In this document: one piece after another, positions 48,401-58,327 of the stretch
Layout: each line of letters starts with the position of its first letter
How positions within the stretch are numbered: position 1 is the first letter of the stretch
From: Rosa chinensis
Lineage: Eukaryota; Streptophyta; Magnoliopsida; Rosales; Rosaceae
Assembly: GCF_002994745.2 (NCBI RefSeq)
Contig: NC_037091.1
Location: 13,764,501 to 13,828,500 of the forward strand
Length of the DNA stretch: 64,000 bases
Direction of reading: 5' to 3'
The notes under the pieces: model-generated
Told to the model about the DNA's origin: nothing
Database searches by the model: none
Seen by the model: the letters and a program-made list of their open reading frames with translations, nothing else
Program-made: the position numbers and the translations under genes

Positions 48401-50917
48401 AATATCATTACAGAGTTCTAAACCTGTGGTGTTAATCGTACTAATTAACTGTCCATAGGTTAAATCTCCATAAGGAATTTCATTGCCATAAGTTTGTTTT
48501 AACTTTTGTCTAATTTTTTCAGCAAAAAGATTTGGTAATCCTGATATGAATTTTTCTTTCCATACAGGTTGGTTTGAGTCAGTTCTAAGCATGACTTTTG
48601 AGAGGAAAACATCTTTGTACCAACGAAAATCTTGAAGCTTTTTACATCTTAGATTTGTAAGAGTTTCGGCCATTCTATCTTTGATTGCTTTGTGATCACC
48701 TATAAAGTGAGTCATGATGGAGTAACAAAGCGTTGCTACTACATCGGTTACAGGCAGATTTTGCTGGTCAACAATCATTGCACCAGTTGTTTGTTCTATT
48801 TTGACACTGCTTAAAATTTGATTACGCTGATCAGATGTGAGATAATTATCCCACCATCCTTTCAATTGGCCAGTAAATCCTGCTACGAGGATGTTACCGA
48901 TTTCTCTATCTGTTTTTGTATTTTTGTAAACATTGCTAACCATTAACATTTCATTGATGTGTTGGATGATTCTGTATTGACTCATGCTGTCTATGTTCCA
49001 CTCGTACAAAGTACCAGCAGAATATCCAGCATGTTTTTCAAGTTTTGCTTCTTCAAATTGTAAATCTATTGGAGTTGGTCTTGGATAATAATTTCTTGAA
49101 GGGGGAAACTTTAGTTTTTCTATTTTGAAATTTTCTTCAATTTGACTGACGTCAGAGTCACTATCTGAATCTTCTCTAAGGTCAGAAAGGGTATTGATTC
49201 TTAAGGAATTTGAAGGATTTGAACTAGTGGGTTCACTTAAATTTAATCTTTTTAAATGTTGTTCAATTTCTTCTAGTAGTTGACTATCATTTTTTAGAGA
49301 AAGGTTTTCATCTGGTTGAAAGGGTTTGAGTATAGGCTCATTTATTTCTTTATTTTTTCCTTTTGGGTCTGGTCTAGATTCAGACCTAACTAATGTTTCT
49401 CTACGGTCCAATTGGGTTCCTACCGTATCTAAATACTGGTTTGTAAAATTGTTTTGTTCCATGAGTTTTTGAATATCATCTTTTGTTGCTTCTTTTTGTC
49501 TATCTAGCGCATTTTGCATTTTGTACGGAGAAGCAATAATTGTTTCTTTTCTTATTGGAATTTTTATTTCTTCCATTGGTGGTCTCTTAGCTTCTAGGGT
49601 TTTCCTATCTGCTAGAGTCCAAGTTTTTATGACTTTGTTTGTTACATTAATTTTCTTGTTAGAATTATTTTCAGTTTTGGACAAGTCAAAGTACCAATCA
49701 AAGAAATAAATATTTAATTTGTTTTTGTTCATAAAAGCATAGTATTCTTCTTGAATTTGGTCTCTTTCTTGTTTGTCAAAGATTGCAAAGAAGGCTTTAC
49801 GTTTGGAACTATTTTGGTCAGAATAAAAGTCTTTCCTTAGGTACTCTTTGTCAATTTCAAAGGGTTTTAATATTGTAAAAATTTGAGGATCTCTAATTTC
49901 TTCTGCAGCCATTGAGGATTGAGTTGGAGAAGCTTGTCTAGTTTCTTGTTCTTCTACGGTATAGAAGGGTCTTGGTATTGTGGAGGATTCATCTAAATTT
50001 CTTAAATTAAGGTTTCTCAGATTTCTTTCATTTTCATGTGAGATTGGGGTTGATCGGGTAGATCTATTTGAGCTTGAAAATTGTCTGCAGAGCAGATTGT
50101 TTCCTGAACTACTTGATGCAAAGCGTATATTTACACTTCCATCAGAATTTTGGGAAATATAATCTACTTGATGGCTTTCTATGGGTTTTGGAGGAACTGC
50201 CTCATCAAGCTTCCACTCAGAGGGTAGCTCAATGTCAGTCCACTTTATCATTTTGGGTATGACAATATTTGACTTTCTCATATCTGTTTCTAATAATAGA
50301 GTTTGACCTTTGGGATCTGTAGATTTAGCTTTTGCACTTAACAGAGTATTCATTACTCTGTAGTGAATTCGGTAAATGACAGCCAAGGGTTGTTCACCTG
50401 GAGACATGTCATAACCATGTGTTTTGACATTTAGGGTTAAAGCTTTTAAAAGTCCTGGATCATTAAGTGACACAGGAAAGTTTGGAAAACATTCAAAGTG
50501 AATAGGTCCATTGCATAGACTTGATTCAACTAGTCCTAAAATTGAGTCTTCAAAGTTTCTGTGTCTACAATCACGTAGAGCAACAAAAACAGAGGCTTTG
50601 AGACCATTTCTGGTCAAGGGTTGAATTCCTACTTGTACTGCACGTATATGCAAATACTTGTAGTCTTTCTTTTTGTGTTCTGCTAAAGCTTTTTGAGTGA
50701 ACATTTGAATAATTTGATGGTCAGAACCTACTTCAATAGTTTGTTCTTGTGTCTTAATTGAGTATAAAGTTTTGAAGTCAAAGGTTCCTATTTTGTATAT
50801 TTCATTGTAGCTTTTCTTGGGTAATTTCCAATTTCCTACAATTTCAGTTAAGCTATAAGAAGACCACTCCTCACAATTTAGCATAGTATCTGAAATACTA
50901 CTCGATTCAGAAGTCAT
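45485..50917 (-). CDS. EPRV ORF1 polyprotein (movement, coat, protease, RT, RNase H), intact
   Basis: 1810 codons without a stop. Order by residue: 30K-type movement domain about 1-250 (ALRDCRHRNF near 113, GLVESSLCNG near 128); a spacer rich in Ser/Glu; a coat-like region with zinc knuckle CYKCGKAGHYKKDC near 928; aspartic protease DSGAD near 1183; reverse transcriptase YIDDVLIF near 1534; RNase H VETDASD near 1679 and NSLPDFLTREF at the end. All catalytic motifs are present. The start lies about 206 nt after the primer-binding site. The polyprotein would be cut by its own protease and copies the pregenomic RNA. Polyprotein layout fits florendo-, petu- or badnavirus relatives. Confidence 0.9.
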   Translation of the reverse strand: MTSESSSISDTMLNCEEWSSYSLTEIVGNWKLPKKSYNEIYKIGTFDFKTLYSIKTQEQTIEVGSDHQIIQMFTQKALAEHKKKDYKYLHIRAVQVGIQPLTRNGLKASVFVALRDCRHRNFEDSILGLVESSLCNGPIHFECFPNFPVSLNDPGLLKALTLNVKTHGYDMSPGEQPLAVIYRIHYRVMNTLLSAKAKSTDPKGQTLLLETDMRKSNIVIPKMIKWTDIELPSEWKLDEAVPPKPIESHQVDYISQNSDGSVNIRFASSSSGNNLLCRQFSSSNRSTRSTPISHENERNLRNLNLRNLDESSTIPRPFYTVEEQETRQASPTQSSMAAEEIRDPQIFTILKPFEIDKEYLRKDFYSDQNSSKRKAFFAIFDKQERDQIQEEYYAFMNKNKLNIYFFDWYFDLSKTENNSNKKINVTNKVIKTWTLADRKTLEAKRPPMEEIKIPIRKETIIASPYKMQNALDRQKEATKDDIQKLMEQNNFTNQYLDTVGTQLDRRETLVRSESRPDPKGKNKEINEPILKPFQPDENLSLKNDSQLLEEIEQHLKRLNLSEPTSSNPSNSLRINTLSDLREDSDSDSDVSQIEENFKIEKLKFPPSRNYYPRPTPIDLQFEEAKLEKHAGYSAGTLYEWNIDSMSQYRIIQHINEMLMVSNVYKNTKTDREIGNILVAGFTGQLKGWWDNYLTSDQRNQILSSVKIEQTTGAMIVDQQNLPVTDVVATLCYSIMTHFIGDHKAIKDRMAETLTNLRCKKLQDFRWYKDVFLSKVMLRTDSNQPVWKEKFISGLPNLFAEKIRQKLKQTYGNEIPYGDLTYGQLISTINTTGLELCNDIRLKAQMKKNQITTKKELGSFCEQFGYQSLKSPSGKKPKHHKKYSKYYKKRRSNPDRKVTSKPYTSSKPYKKYKRKFVKKDSGQNSKLPICYKCGKAGHYKKDCRVKQKINALNLDEETKNKLLKIMLDSESDSSDYDDSDSEEALQIDEIDFSETSSSDEEEIECKISKEGIKICNCKNKLKIQMISRKTKNEFLEIAAKMEDTELQAQFLTIFKDLIKEDIGKDNQSNDLYNIKDIFQRFDKRQKSEVTISDLQQEINQVKKDIILLKTEITELKSKSTNEEPSKIEEKGESSQNDQNIQENVFNEHKFNEQFIGFITRVTYQKWKTLITVAISDSYTIQIVALIDSGADMNCIQQGIIPTKYCEKSKEKLTGAEGSKLKIRYKLPKVHVCVDNICIQTFLTVVTNLDTELILGTPFISLIHPFLTTDEGLETTILGQTIRFPFIEKAKTKNLNLIRNAAITKRVNLIQNKENHINYLKEDLQIKRIEHQLQQPYLQNRIKEFKEKLEKEVSSNIPNAFWNRKTHMVELPYEKDFDERKIPTKARPIQMNNELLEYCKKEIQDLLDKRLIRPSKSPWSCSAFYVQKASELERGAPRLVINYKPLNKVLQWIRYPIPNKRDLLKRLVQANVFSKFDMKSGFWQIQIAEKDKYKTTFNVPFGHYEWNVMPFGLKNAPSEFQNMMNDIFNPYSNFSIVYIDDVLIFSENIDQHWKHLYKFFQIIKTNGLVLSAPKIKLFQTEIRFLGHNIKQGTIVPISRAIEFANKFPDEIKDKTQLQRFLGCLNYISDFYEKLTVVCKPLYQRLKKTPPAWTDAHTQIVREVKAYVKTLPCLGLPDPESFKIVETDASDIGYGGILKQKLADNQPEQLVRFTSGLWNQAQQNYSIIKKEILAIVLCITKFQDDLLNKRFLLRIDCKAAKSVLEKDVQNLASKQIFARWQAILSVFDFDIAFIKGESNSLPDFLTREFLQGR

Positions 50918-51109
50918 CGGGATTTAAGAGATTTTAGAGGGAGATTGACTTAATTCTTAGGCTGAGGTCTCTGACGGGGCACCCAAGCTTACCAACGGTT
51001 TCACTGCGCCTCTCTGCGACTTACTACCGGGAACACAAGTTGCTACTTCCTCAAAGGACAACCTCCTAAGGTTTGGGTCTCTCTCTCACTAACTTCCCTC
51101 TCGGCCTTT

Positions 51110-51123
51110 TGGCTCTGATACCA
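51110..51123 (-). promoter_or_regulatory. EPRV tRNA-Met primer-binding site
   Basis: Minus strand TGGTATCAGAGCCA, complementary to the 3' end of initiator tRNA-Met, the minus-strand primer of caulimovirids. It conventionally marks genome position 1. Only this copy is present; the inner tandem copy is cut just before it. Confidence 0.9.
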
Positions 51124-52433
51124 GAGACGTATCCCAGGGTACAGGTGCTAAGCTGGATTTGGGGCTTAAGCTAAGCTAAACTGGAATTGAGGGGCTTAAC
51201 TGGATTTGGAATGGCTTCACAGTATTTGGAAATAAGTTGACAAGATTTGGAACTACTAAGCAAACAGGGAAAGTTCATTTGAATAGTATTTGATTATTAA
51301 ATTGAGTTGGTAAATACACTAGTCATAGTCGACTATGGGTACAAGGTATAAATCAAAATGATCAAAATCAAAACACACAGAAGGGAGGACAACAGGGTAT
51401 TTGGCTTCTACAAATCTTAATTGTAATTGGGTTCGCTCAAGTTGTTTTTGGTACCTAGCAATTTCTCTTTTAAGTTTGTTTATCTTAAACATCTAACAGG
51501 TTAACTTTGAAAGTTCTTCTCTATAATAATTTAATAGACCTTGAATCATTGAAATTCTCCATTCAAAATTCATTGAAGAAATATAATATAAATTGTAACA
51601 ATCATACTCATAACTATTTGGTGGACAACGAAGAAGAACAACAGGATACATTCCTTGAACAAACTTTTGTTGTAATTCTTAATCGACGAAGATAAAATTG
51701 ATATTCAGTAATTTTACCTCTTAAATGTGATAGTAAATACATGATAAAAATTATGAAACAAAGATACCTTGAAATTGTTGAAACTTTGATTGATGCAAGT
51801 ATTTGAATACAAGATTGATCTTGATGAGAGCAAGTATGCAGGCTACTATGCAACTCTCAGACTAACTCTCTTTTGAAACTCTGATGTTAACTCTTCAGGT
51901 CTCTAAAAGACTCTGCCTACATTGGTACATTGGATGGCCTTTTATAGCCGATTACAATACTGTTACAAGTTTACAGCTGGAAAGTAAAATGATCTTCTTT
52001 GGATTTGAAGAGATTCGTCAAGATAAGATCTTGCCGACTTTTGTCGTGATTCGTGTCAGGCTTTGAAGACTTTTGTCGCGATTCTGCCAATCTTGACAGA
52101 CTTTGAAGACTTTGGTGTACCAACTTTTGACGTGTTTCTTGCCATGCATGAATTTAGTCATGCTGGAGAGTAAAGTCACCATCTTTGAAAATCTTGGTCA
52201 TGTCACCATCACTTGCTTTTGAAAAGAAAGTCTTGCTTGAAATCTTTGCTTTTGCTTTTGAGTGTTCCCAGCATGGAACGTGTCATCAAAGGGTGAATTT
52301 TGAGGGAGGTGGCACTATTCACATATGTCCCAATTATCAGGATTAGGACATGTGTAAACATTGGGTCTTGTCTGTTTGCAGATCTGATTTGGGTTTTGTC
52401 TGATTTGAGATCTTTTGAGAGACAGCTGTGCGA
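51124..52433 (-). promoter_or_regulatory. EPRV intergenic region and promoter, outer copy
   Basis: Between ORF2 (ends 52434) and the primer-binding site. It contains TATAAAAGG at 51938-51946 (minus), so a transcript would begin near 51910, run through ORF1 and ORF2, and re-enter the inner copy. That is the terminal redundancy a pregenomic RNA needs. Both leader small ORFs are broken here. Confidence 0.75.
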
Positions 52434-53669
52434 TTAAAACTCGCCGAAGATAAAAGCATCTGGATCATGATTTGCGAAATGAGATTGAACCTCATCCGTG
52501 ATGTCATTGTCGTCATCTCCATTGTCACTTTGTGATATTTGAGATAATACTTCTTTGAGCTTCAGGGCATACTCATGAGGGGAAGAGATGCCTGCTAGCT
52601 GACTTTGAATCTTGGATTTTTGTAACAAGAATTGGCTTTGCTCTTGACTTTGGACTATTGATCCTTGCTTCCAATATTGAGGATGGGTCTTGAACCATTG
52701 GAGGAGAGACTCTTCAGAGAACTTGTCAACTGTGAAGCCATCCCACCACTTCTGTTTGAATCTTCTGACCAGTGTCATTGAACTGTCTTGATTTGGTGGA
52801 GATACAATTATATCCCACGAGATGATCCATGCAATATTTTGAAAGGCATAAAAAGTAAAAATTGCATCAAAGGGTTTGATGATAGAAAGTTCACAATTTT
52901 CTTGAAAGAATTTGAACAAGCTTTTCATTGGTGGAGGCAAAATAATTTCGGTTGCACCGAAGTACTGCCACCATGATTTGAACCATGAAGGAAATTTTGG
53001 GCGAAAGTTTTTGCAAAAGAAAACAAACCAGGAATGCTGCCTGTTTTTATTTTGAAGATAAAAAACATTTGACCAGGCATCAATATAATCCCAGTAAGTA
53101 TAGTGTTGAGGAATAAAATCTTGAGAAAACCGTTTGGGAGTCATTGGGTGTTGATTCCAATCATCGAATGTTAAAATTTGGCGAATTTGAATTTTGGAAT
53201 GAGAGATTTGGCCACTTGCTTTGTCTTGGTTGTGGGTGATTGTGATTGAATTGGTATTAACCAAGATAAATTCATAAAACCTTTGGCTTTTGTTTTGGTC
53301 ATTGGTAACAAAATAATGAGGATAAGTTGTTTTTCTAAGAATTTGATACGGTTCAGTATCATAAATTTCTGGATCAATAACCAGAATGGTTTTGGTTTCA
53401 GGTTTGATAAAATACGGGCTTTTAAAAGGTTTTTGCAGGTTTGAAGATTTTGTTTGACTTGAAGAAGGTAAAACAGAAGATTTTGGCTGAGTGAATTTTT
53501 GAGCAAACGTTTGAGGTTGCTCCACCAAGGGAGTGAAAGAGTTCCTGATAGGAACTAATTGTCCAGCAACATTTAAAGTATTTGGACTGGAAACCAGTCT
53601 GCTTTGCTGTGGTCTTGTGGGAGTCATTGCATAGGATTCTTTTGAAGTTGGATGAGTTTTTTCACTCAT
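52434..53669 (-). CDS. EPRV ORF2, outer copy (411 aa)
   Basis: Same length as 44253-45488, with only a handful of substitutions. It is preceded (minus strand) by just the last 13 or so codons of another ORF1, cut at 53705. It is thus the truncated upstream unit of the tandem. Confidence 0.82.
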   Translation of the reverse strand: MSEKTHPTSKESYAMTPTRPQQSRLVSSPNTLNVAGQLVPIRNSFTPLVEQPQTFAQKFTQPKSSVLPSSSQTKSSNLQKPFKSPYFIKPETKTILVIDPEIYDTEPYQILRKTTYPHYFVTNDQNKSQRFYEFILVNTNSITITHNQDKASGQISHSKIQIRQILTFDDWNQHPMTPKRFSQDFIPQHYTYWDYIDAWSNVFYLQNKNRQHSWFVFFCKNFRPKFPSWFKSWWQYFGATEIILPPPMKSLFKFFQENCELSIIKPFDAIFTFYAFQNIAWIISWDIIVSPPNQDSSMTLVRRFKQKWWDGFTVDKFSEESLLQWFKTHPQYWKQGSIVQSQEQSQFLLQKSKIQSQLAGISSPHEYALKLKEVLSQISQSDNGDDDNDITDEVQSHFANHDPDAFIFGEF

Positions 53670-53703
53670 CTTCCCTGTAAAAATTCTCTTGTAAGAAAAT
53701 CTG

Positions 53704-53722
53704 GAATAATAATAATAATAAT

Positions 53723-53758
<36 letters not shown>

Positions 53759-53825
53759 GTTTTCAGTTAGTCCTCATTATAGCGATCATCATTTAGAAGG
53801 ACTCCCTTATATACTTATCATGTAA

Positions 53826-53864
<39 letters not shown>

Positions 53865-53936
53865 GTTTTCAGCTAGTCCTCATTATAGCGATCATCATTT
53901 AGAAGGACTCCCTTGTATACTTTATCATGTAAAATA
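53704..53936. repeat. (TAA)n microsatellites with duplicated flanking unit
   Basis: (TAA)n runs at 53704-53757 and 53828-53872 are each followed by a near-identical 65-70 bp piece (AGTTTTCAGYTAGTCCTCAT start). This gives a direct duplication of about 115 bp at the viral border. The next 53937-54772 shows no recognised feature. Confidence 0.8.
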
Positions 53937-54780
53937 ACTAATTAAGAATAACTTGACCGCGTCTCTATTGCAGACTCCCATTATGCGGACCAGATGCGGA
54001 CTTTTAATTTAAGTTGTTCGATCAAAGCGACGGGTCACATTTTAACTGACTTGTTTATCCAAGCCACCCAGCCTCCCAGGCGACGGAACCTCTACAATAG
54101 TTTTAGTAGTCCTTCAAATAATTGAGATGATCGCCAGGTTCCAGCTCTCAAATATTAATATCCAAGAACCAATTCTTGAAGCTGTAGCTTTTGTGCAAAT
54201 CTTTCTTCGTTGTTAACTTCTCATCATGTTCTTCATACAAAATGAAAACTCATCATGTTCTTCATAGAAAACGAAAATTGTGAGGCTTCAGTCATGGCTT
54301 TCTAAGGAACCTGAACCGAGTTTAGCCCCCTATTTTCGCTCTCGATCAACAAACCCATGACAGATTTTCTTTACTCCAGTCCTTCACGATTAGTTGCAAA
54401 AATTTTCTTTTATTTTGATTGAGAAATTTGATAATAAAATTGCAGATTGGCTGGATAGTTAAAGGTTTCAACTACTATTAGGTTTTGGTGAACCACAAAA
54501 GTGGAGGAGAAAAATATGATGTTAAACCAAAATTTTTGACATGCATAATGTTTGTTTCTGTCTATCTATAGATACCCAGATTGAGCAATTGGAAAAGCCC
54601 AAAAAATGAAATCATTATTGTCTTTTCATTTAAAGGAACCCAACTAATCTAACAAATCTTGACCAAAGAAAAATTAACCTACCAATAGAAAATAAGAAAT
54701 CGTAGAAAATTGAAAATTTGGGAAAACATTCCATATGGATTGGGGGTTGGTAGATCTCTAAACCTAGCGAGGGAGATGAG

Positions 54781-55687
54781 TAAGAATGAGCAAACGGGGG
54801 ATTCCCCCGCCCCCGCCCCCGCCTCAACTTTCCCCCGCACCCGCGTTCCCCATCTGGGGATATCTTCAAATGGGGGATTCCCCGCCTGCCCCCGCATTTG
54901 CCATTTTCTCTATATGAACTTTTTTGGTGTTCTATGTTGAAATTTTTTTTTTTCTATCTTTTTATTTTATTTTCCTTTCTTTTTTTGACAAAAAATAATT
55001 CTCAAATCACAATTATACGACAATCCAACTGTATGATCCTTACAGATCACCTAGAGGATCATCTTTACCGATTTATACGATGATCCAACGGTCAGATCCT
55101 CCCGGATCACCTAGAGGATCATCTTTGCCAATTAATACGATGATCCAACGGTCAGATCCTCACGAATCGCCCTTAGGTTCATTCTCTCAAAATTATGTGA
55201 AGATCCAACGATTGGATCGTCCCGGATCGCCCTTAGAATCATCCTCACAAAATTATATGACGACCCACCGGTCGGATCCTCCCAGATCACCTTTTGAATC
55301 ATCTTTTCACAATTATACGAAGATCTAACGGTCGGATCCTCACGGATCGCCCTTAAGATCATCCTCTCAAAATTATGTAAAGATCCAACGGTTGGATCGT
55401 CCCAGATCGCCTTTAGAATCATCCTCACAAAATTATATTACGATCCAACAGTCGAATCCTCACGGATCTTCTTTTGAATCGTATTTTCATAATTATACGA
55501 AGATCCAATTGTCGGATCCTCATGAGGAATAAGAAAAATTATAAAAATGCCCAGGTTGAAAAAAAAAAAAAACACAAACAAACAAAATGGGGAACCCGCA
55601 TGGGTAATGAGAAACCCCGCCCCCGCTTGAAAAATGTAGGAAAAACCCGCTGGTACCCCGCCCCTCACCCCCGTTTGCTCATTCCTA
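54781..55687. mobile_element. Non-autonomous hAT-like element
   Basis: 907 bp. Terminal inverted repeats TAAGAATGAGCAAACGGGGG / TAGGAATGAGCAAACGGGGG, flanked by 8-bp near-repeats GAGATGAG (54773-54780) and GAGATAAG (55688-55695). C-rich subterminal stretches are present on both sides. No transposase. The interior is mostly a minisatellite. Confidence 0.75.
55021..55530. repeat. 60-bp minisatellite, about 8.5 units, with 180-bp higher order
   Basis: Units start near GATCCAACGGTCGGATCCTC and keep an exact 60-bp period. Units 3/6, 4/7 and 5/8 resemble each other more than their neighbours, giving a 180-bp super-period. Because 60 is divisible by three, open frames appear on both strands; they are repeat artefacts. 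From 55696 to 56205 (outside the element) nothing is recognised. Confidence 0.85.
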
Positions 55688-56205
55688 GAGATAAGTGAGC
55701 CCCTTGGTTCAATCGAACTGATATGAAGACCTTAGATAAAAGAAGAATAAGAGGAGGAGGAAATTGGAAGGGAATAAGCCCGTTCTCACAAATCATTATA
55801 AAGAAGAAATGGCATTGAATTAGATGATATAACAGAGGTTTACTCTTGCACGTGGTCTGGCGATTTAAAGACACGGTGTCAAAGAGGGTGACATGGTTGT
55901 TTTCAGTGTTGGCAATGGGAATTCACGGTGACTCTTAGGATTGGTCTCATTCTGTAGCCCGAAAAGAAGGGTGATTAAGGCGGTTAGGGTTTGGGCCCGT
56001 TTGGCTCATGGTTGTTATCATTGATCACAGACCCGTAGTTGAGGTAGCTTTTAAGGAGGTGTGTGGGGAATCTATGTCCACCACCATTGCCCACCGGTCA
56101 CTCCATTGTTATGTAATCTTGCCAGTATTGAATAAATGAGTTTTCATTCTAAAATAAAGAAATTGTTTAAGTAAATAAAAATTGTGTCTGGCTCAAACTC
56201 TAGGT

Positions 56206-57565
56206 TACTTGACCTAGTGGTAATAGGGTTTTAATTAGAGATAATCTCGGAGAATCTTAGAGATATCCATTCAATGTATGATTACATTTCCTTGTACAAT
56301 TCAGATTCTATGCATTGTAATCCTCTATATAAAGAGGCCCCTATTATCAATGAGAATACACAACAACTTTCTCTCAATTACCATTTCTCTAAAACACATT
56401 ATCAGCACGAAGCTTTAATCCTGAAACCCTAATTTCGTAGTCCTCAAATTCCAGCATCCACCGTCACACATATTAAAGCCCCAGTCTCCAGGAGCTCGGA
56501 ACCGGCGGCGGTACCACCAAAACCTGCCAGAATCCGCCTGAACCGGCCATTGGAAATTTTAGACCGACCCCTGCCCTATGCCTGCTCCCTATACATCTGC
56601 CGAGACCTGCCGACAGACCCCTGCACAGCTTCCGCAAGCATTTGCGGACAGACCCCTGCACAGCCCCGCAAGTATCTGCAGACAGACTCCGCGCAGCACC
56701 TGTCGAGGCCCCTGCACAGCCCTGCTGACACCTGCCTAGTAGTTGCCGAGCGCCTGCCACCCTTGCCGACAGCTCGCGCACTAGCCCTACAAGCCCTCGC
56801 CTACCCCTTGCACAAGGCCTGCAGCAGCTTCAGCAACAACCCCCCCCCCGGCGCAGCCCTGCAAGACCCTGACAGCTCCCCCTGCAGCCACCGCCAGCCC
56901 AGCTCTGGCCACCGTTGACCATAGTCCGGCCAAATTTTCCGGCGACCTTTTCAAGGTATTTTTTTTCTAAAAGTTCCTGTTTTTGAGTTTTTATTCAATT
57001 TCTCTTCTTTTTCTCGGGGACTTGCAAACTCCCTTCTTCTACCCCCCTTTCTTCATCATATGGGAGACCTAATTAAGCAGAACTGTGGGGGTTCGTGCTC
57101 ACTCCAAGCTTGGAGCTTGTAGAGTCCTCCAAACTTAGAGTTTGTTGAGAAGAAACGATCGACCACAAAACATCATTGTTTCGATCTAATCCAACCCCTC
57201 TTGGAATTGAATTTCTTGGAAGCGACTACACTCAGAAATTTTTATTGTTTTCGTGGTACCCTTTTTTGTTCTGAAACTAACCCTATTTTATTGTTGTTTT
57301 TTAGGATGAGTAACCTGAATAAGTTGAGCTTCGCTCCACTAAAGACAATAGGTTCAAGATACCACAAGTGGGTTCGTGTTATGCGCTAGCATCTTAAGGC
57401 TAATGGGATCCTTAGTACGATCCAAGAGCCAAGTTAGAACGTTCTTACTCCTCAACAAGCTGCCTCTTTTGAAGTAAATAGAACTTCGAGAGAGGCGAAT
57501 GACGCGCTCTAGAATGAGTACCTCAATGAGGAAGACCCAAGAAAATTGTGACAATATGAGGCCCA
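56206..57565 (+). mobile_element. Ty1/copia 5' fragment (LTR, primer site, leader, gag start)
   Basis: An LTR-like stretch with TATATAAAGAGG (near 56321) ends about 56396 and is followed by CATTATCAGCACGAAG, the same type of primer site as the copia element at 16729. A GC-rich leader follows. Gag starts at 57305 (MSNLNKLSFAPLKTIGSRYH) but meets stops after about 27 codons and again near 57435 and 57511. The 3' part is missing, replaced near 57565. Confidence 0.65.
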
Positions 57566-57747
57566 GGTTGGCCCAGGTTTGGGAAGGACCGACTAGTGAT
57601 GACTTCGATCCTGTTGGTAGAGATGGTTATTACTTCAACGGATTCATGGATCGATACGATGCCATTAGATGTGCAAACAGTCACTCAAACCTTCAAGAAG
57701 ATCTGATAGAGCATTTTTGGAACGTTCAAGGCAACATGGAGATGTAG
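57566..57747 (+). pseudogene. Possible PIF/Harbinger transposase C-terminus
   Basis: Reads FNGFMDRYDAIRCANSHSNL, then QEDLIEHFWNVQGNMEM and stop at 57747. The ending (spaced Arg, His-x2-Leu, DLIEHxW) resembles plant HARBI1-like transposase tails by memory only. It abuts the copia gag fragment. 57748-57964 has loose repeats of TTTGAATTTGGCTTG and nothing else recognised. Confidence 0.35.
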
Positions 57748-58196
57748 ATCATAAATGAAAAATTTTGGAATAATTGGCTAATATCTATGTTTTGTTATGT
57801 TTGTGTGCTTTGAATTTGGCTTGTATTATGTTTTGGAAAGTTGGTGTGCTTTTAATTTGGCCAATGTCTTTGTTTTTTATGTCAATGTGATTTGAATTTG
57901 GCTTGTATTATGTTTATTATGTGCTATGATTTTGAATATAAGGTGTGTGCTTTAATAAGGGGAATTTCCAAATACAACTTTTATGTATGTATCATTTGTT
58001 TAGTGAAACTCGTGTGGTCCTATTTATTAATCAAATCAACATTATAATTCAGAGACAAACCTAAACAAGAAAGAAAAGAGGCTAGAATGTCAATATTTGA
58101 ATTAATTTAATCAACCTTTATTAATTTTTTTTCGTTATTCTTTATGGCTACAAAGTAAAAACATATTGAACTCATTTCAAAAATGATTAAGGACTA

Positions 58197-58275
58197 CTCA
58201 AGGTCAAATGAGTTTATCTTGGGCCTAGGAAGCTTTTGGGTTCCCCTTGACAAAGTCAAAAAAAAAAAAAAAAGG
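58197..58275 (+). mobile_element. Short retroposon copy with A tail in the cyclase-copy intron
   Basis: Contains GGGTTCCCCTTGACAAAGTC followed by an A run, the reverse complement of the insert at 21632-21693. It is absent from the first cyclase copy, so it came after the duplication or the sequence was replaced. Confidence 0.6.
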
Positions 58276-58292
58276 TCAAACTTGTGTAGCTT

Positions 58293-58293
<1 letters not shown>

Positions 58294-58325
<32 letters not shown>
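58294..58325. repeat. (TA)n microsatellite
   Basis: About 14 TA units in the first intron of the cyclase copy, immediately after the short retroposon and before the fold-back segment 58330-58620. Confidence 0.9.

Positions 58326-58327
<2 letters not shown>

Larger units (their letters stand above)
36424..53705. mobile_element. Endogenous pararetrovirus locus (Caulimoviridae, florendovirus-like)
   Basis: Integrated plant dsDNA reverse-transcribing virus sequence. The plus-strand arm 36424-42238 is rearranged; the minus-strand arm 42239-53705 is a 1.4-unit tandem. Unit length is 8181 bp, measured identically from ORF2 starts (53669/45488) and TATA boxes (51946/43765). Gene order on the minus arm is ORF1 polyprotein, ORF2, intergenic region, with no LTRs or integrase, as expected of caulimovirids. 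The two-ORF plan resembles florendoviruses; genus is inferred. Outer borders fall at (TAA)n runs. Arms are nearly identical, so integration or duplication is recent. Confidence 0.88.

Noticed and set aside
55080..55428. Open frames on both strands across the 60-bp repeats
   Set aside because: The repeat period is a multiple of three, so a stop-free unit stays open in every copy; there is no other sign of coding.
55021..55530. CRISPR-like array
   Set aside because: Units are contiguous with no unique spacers, in a plant genome and inside transposon ends.
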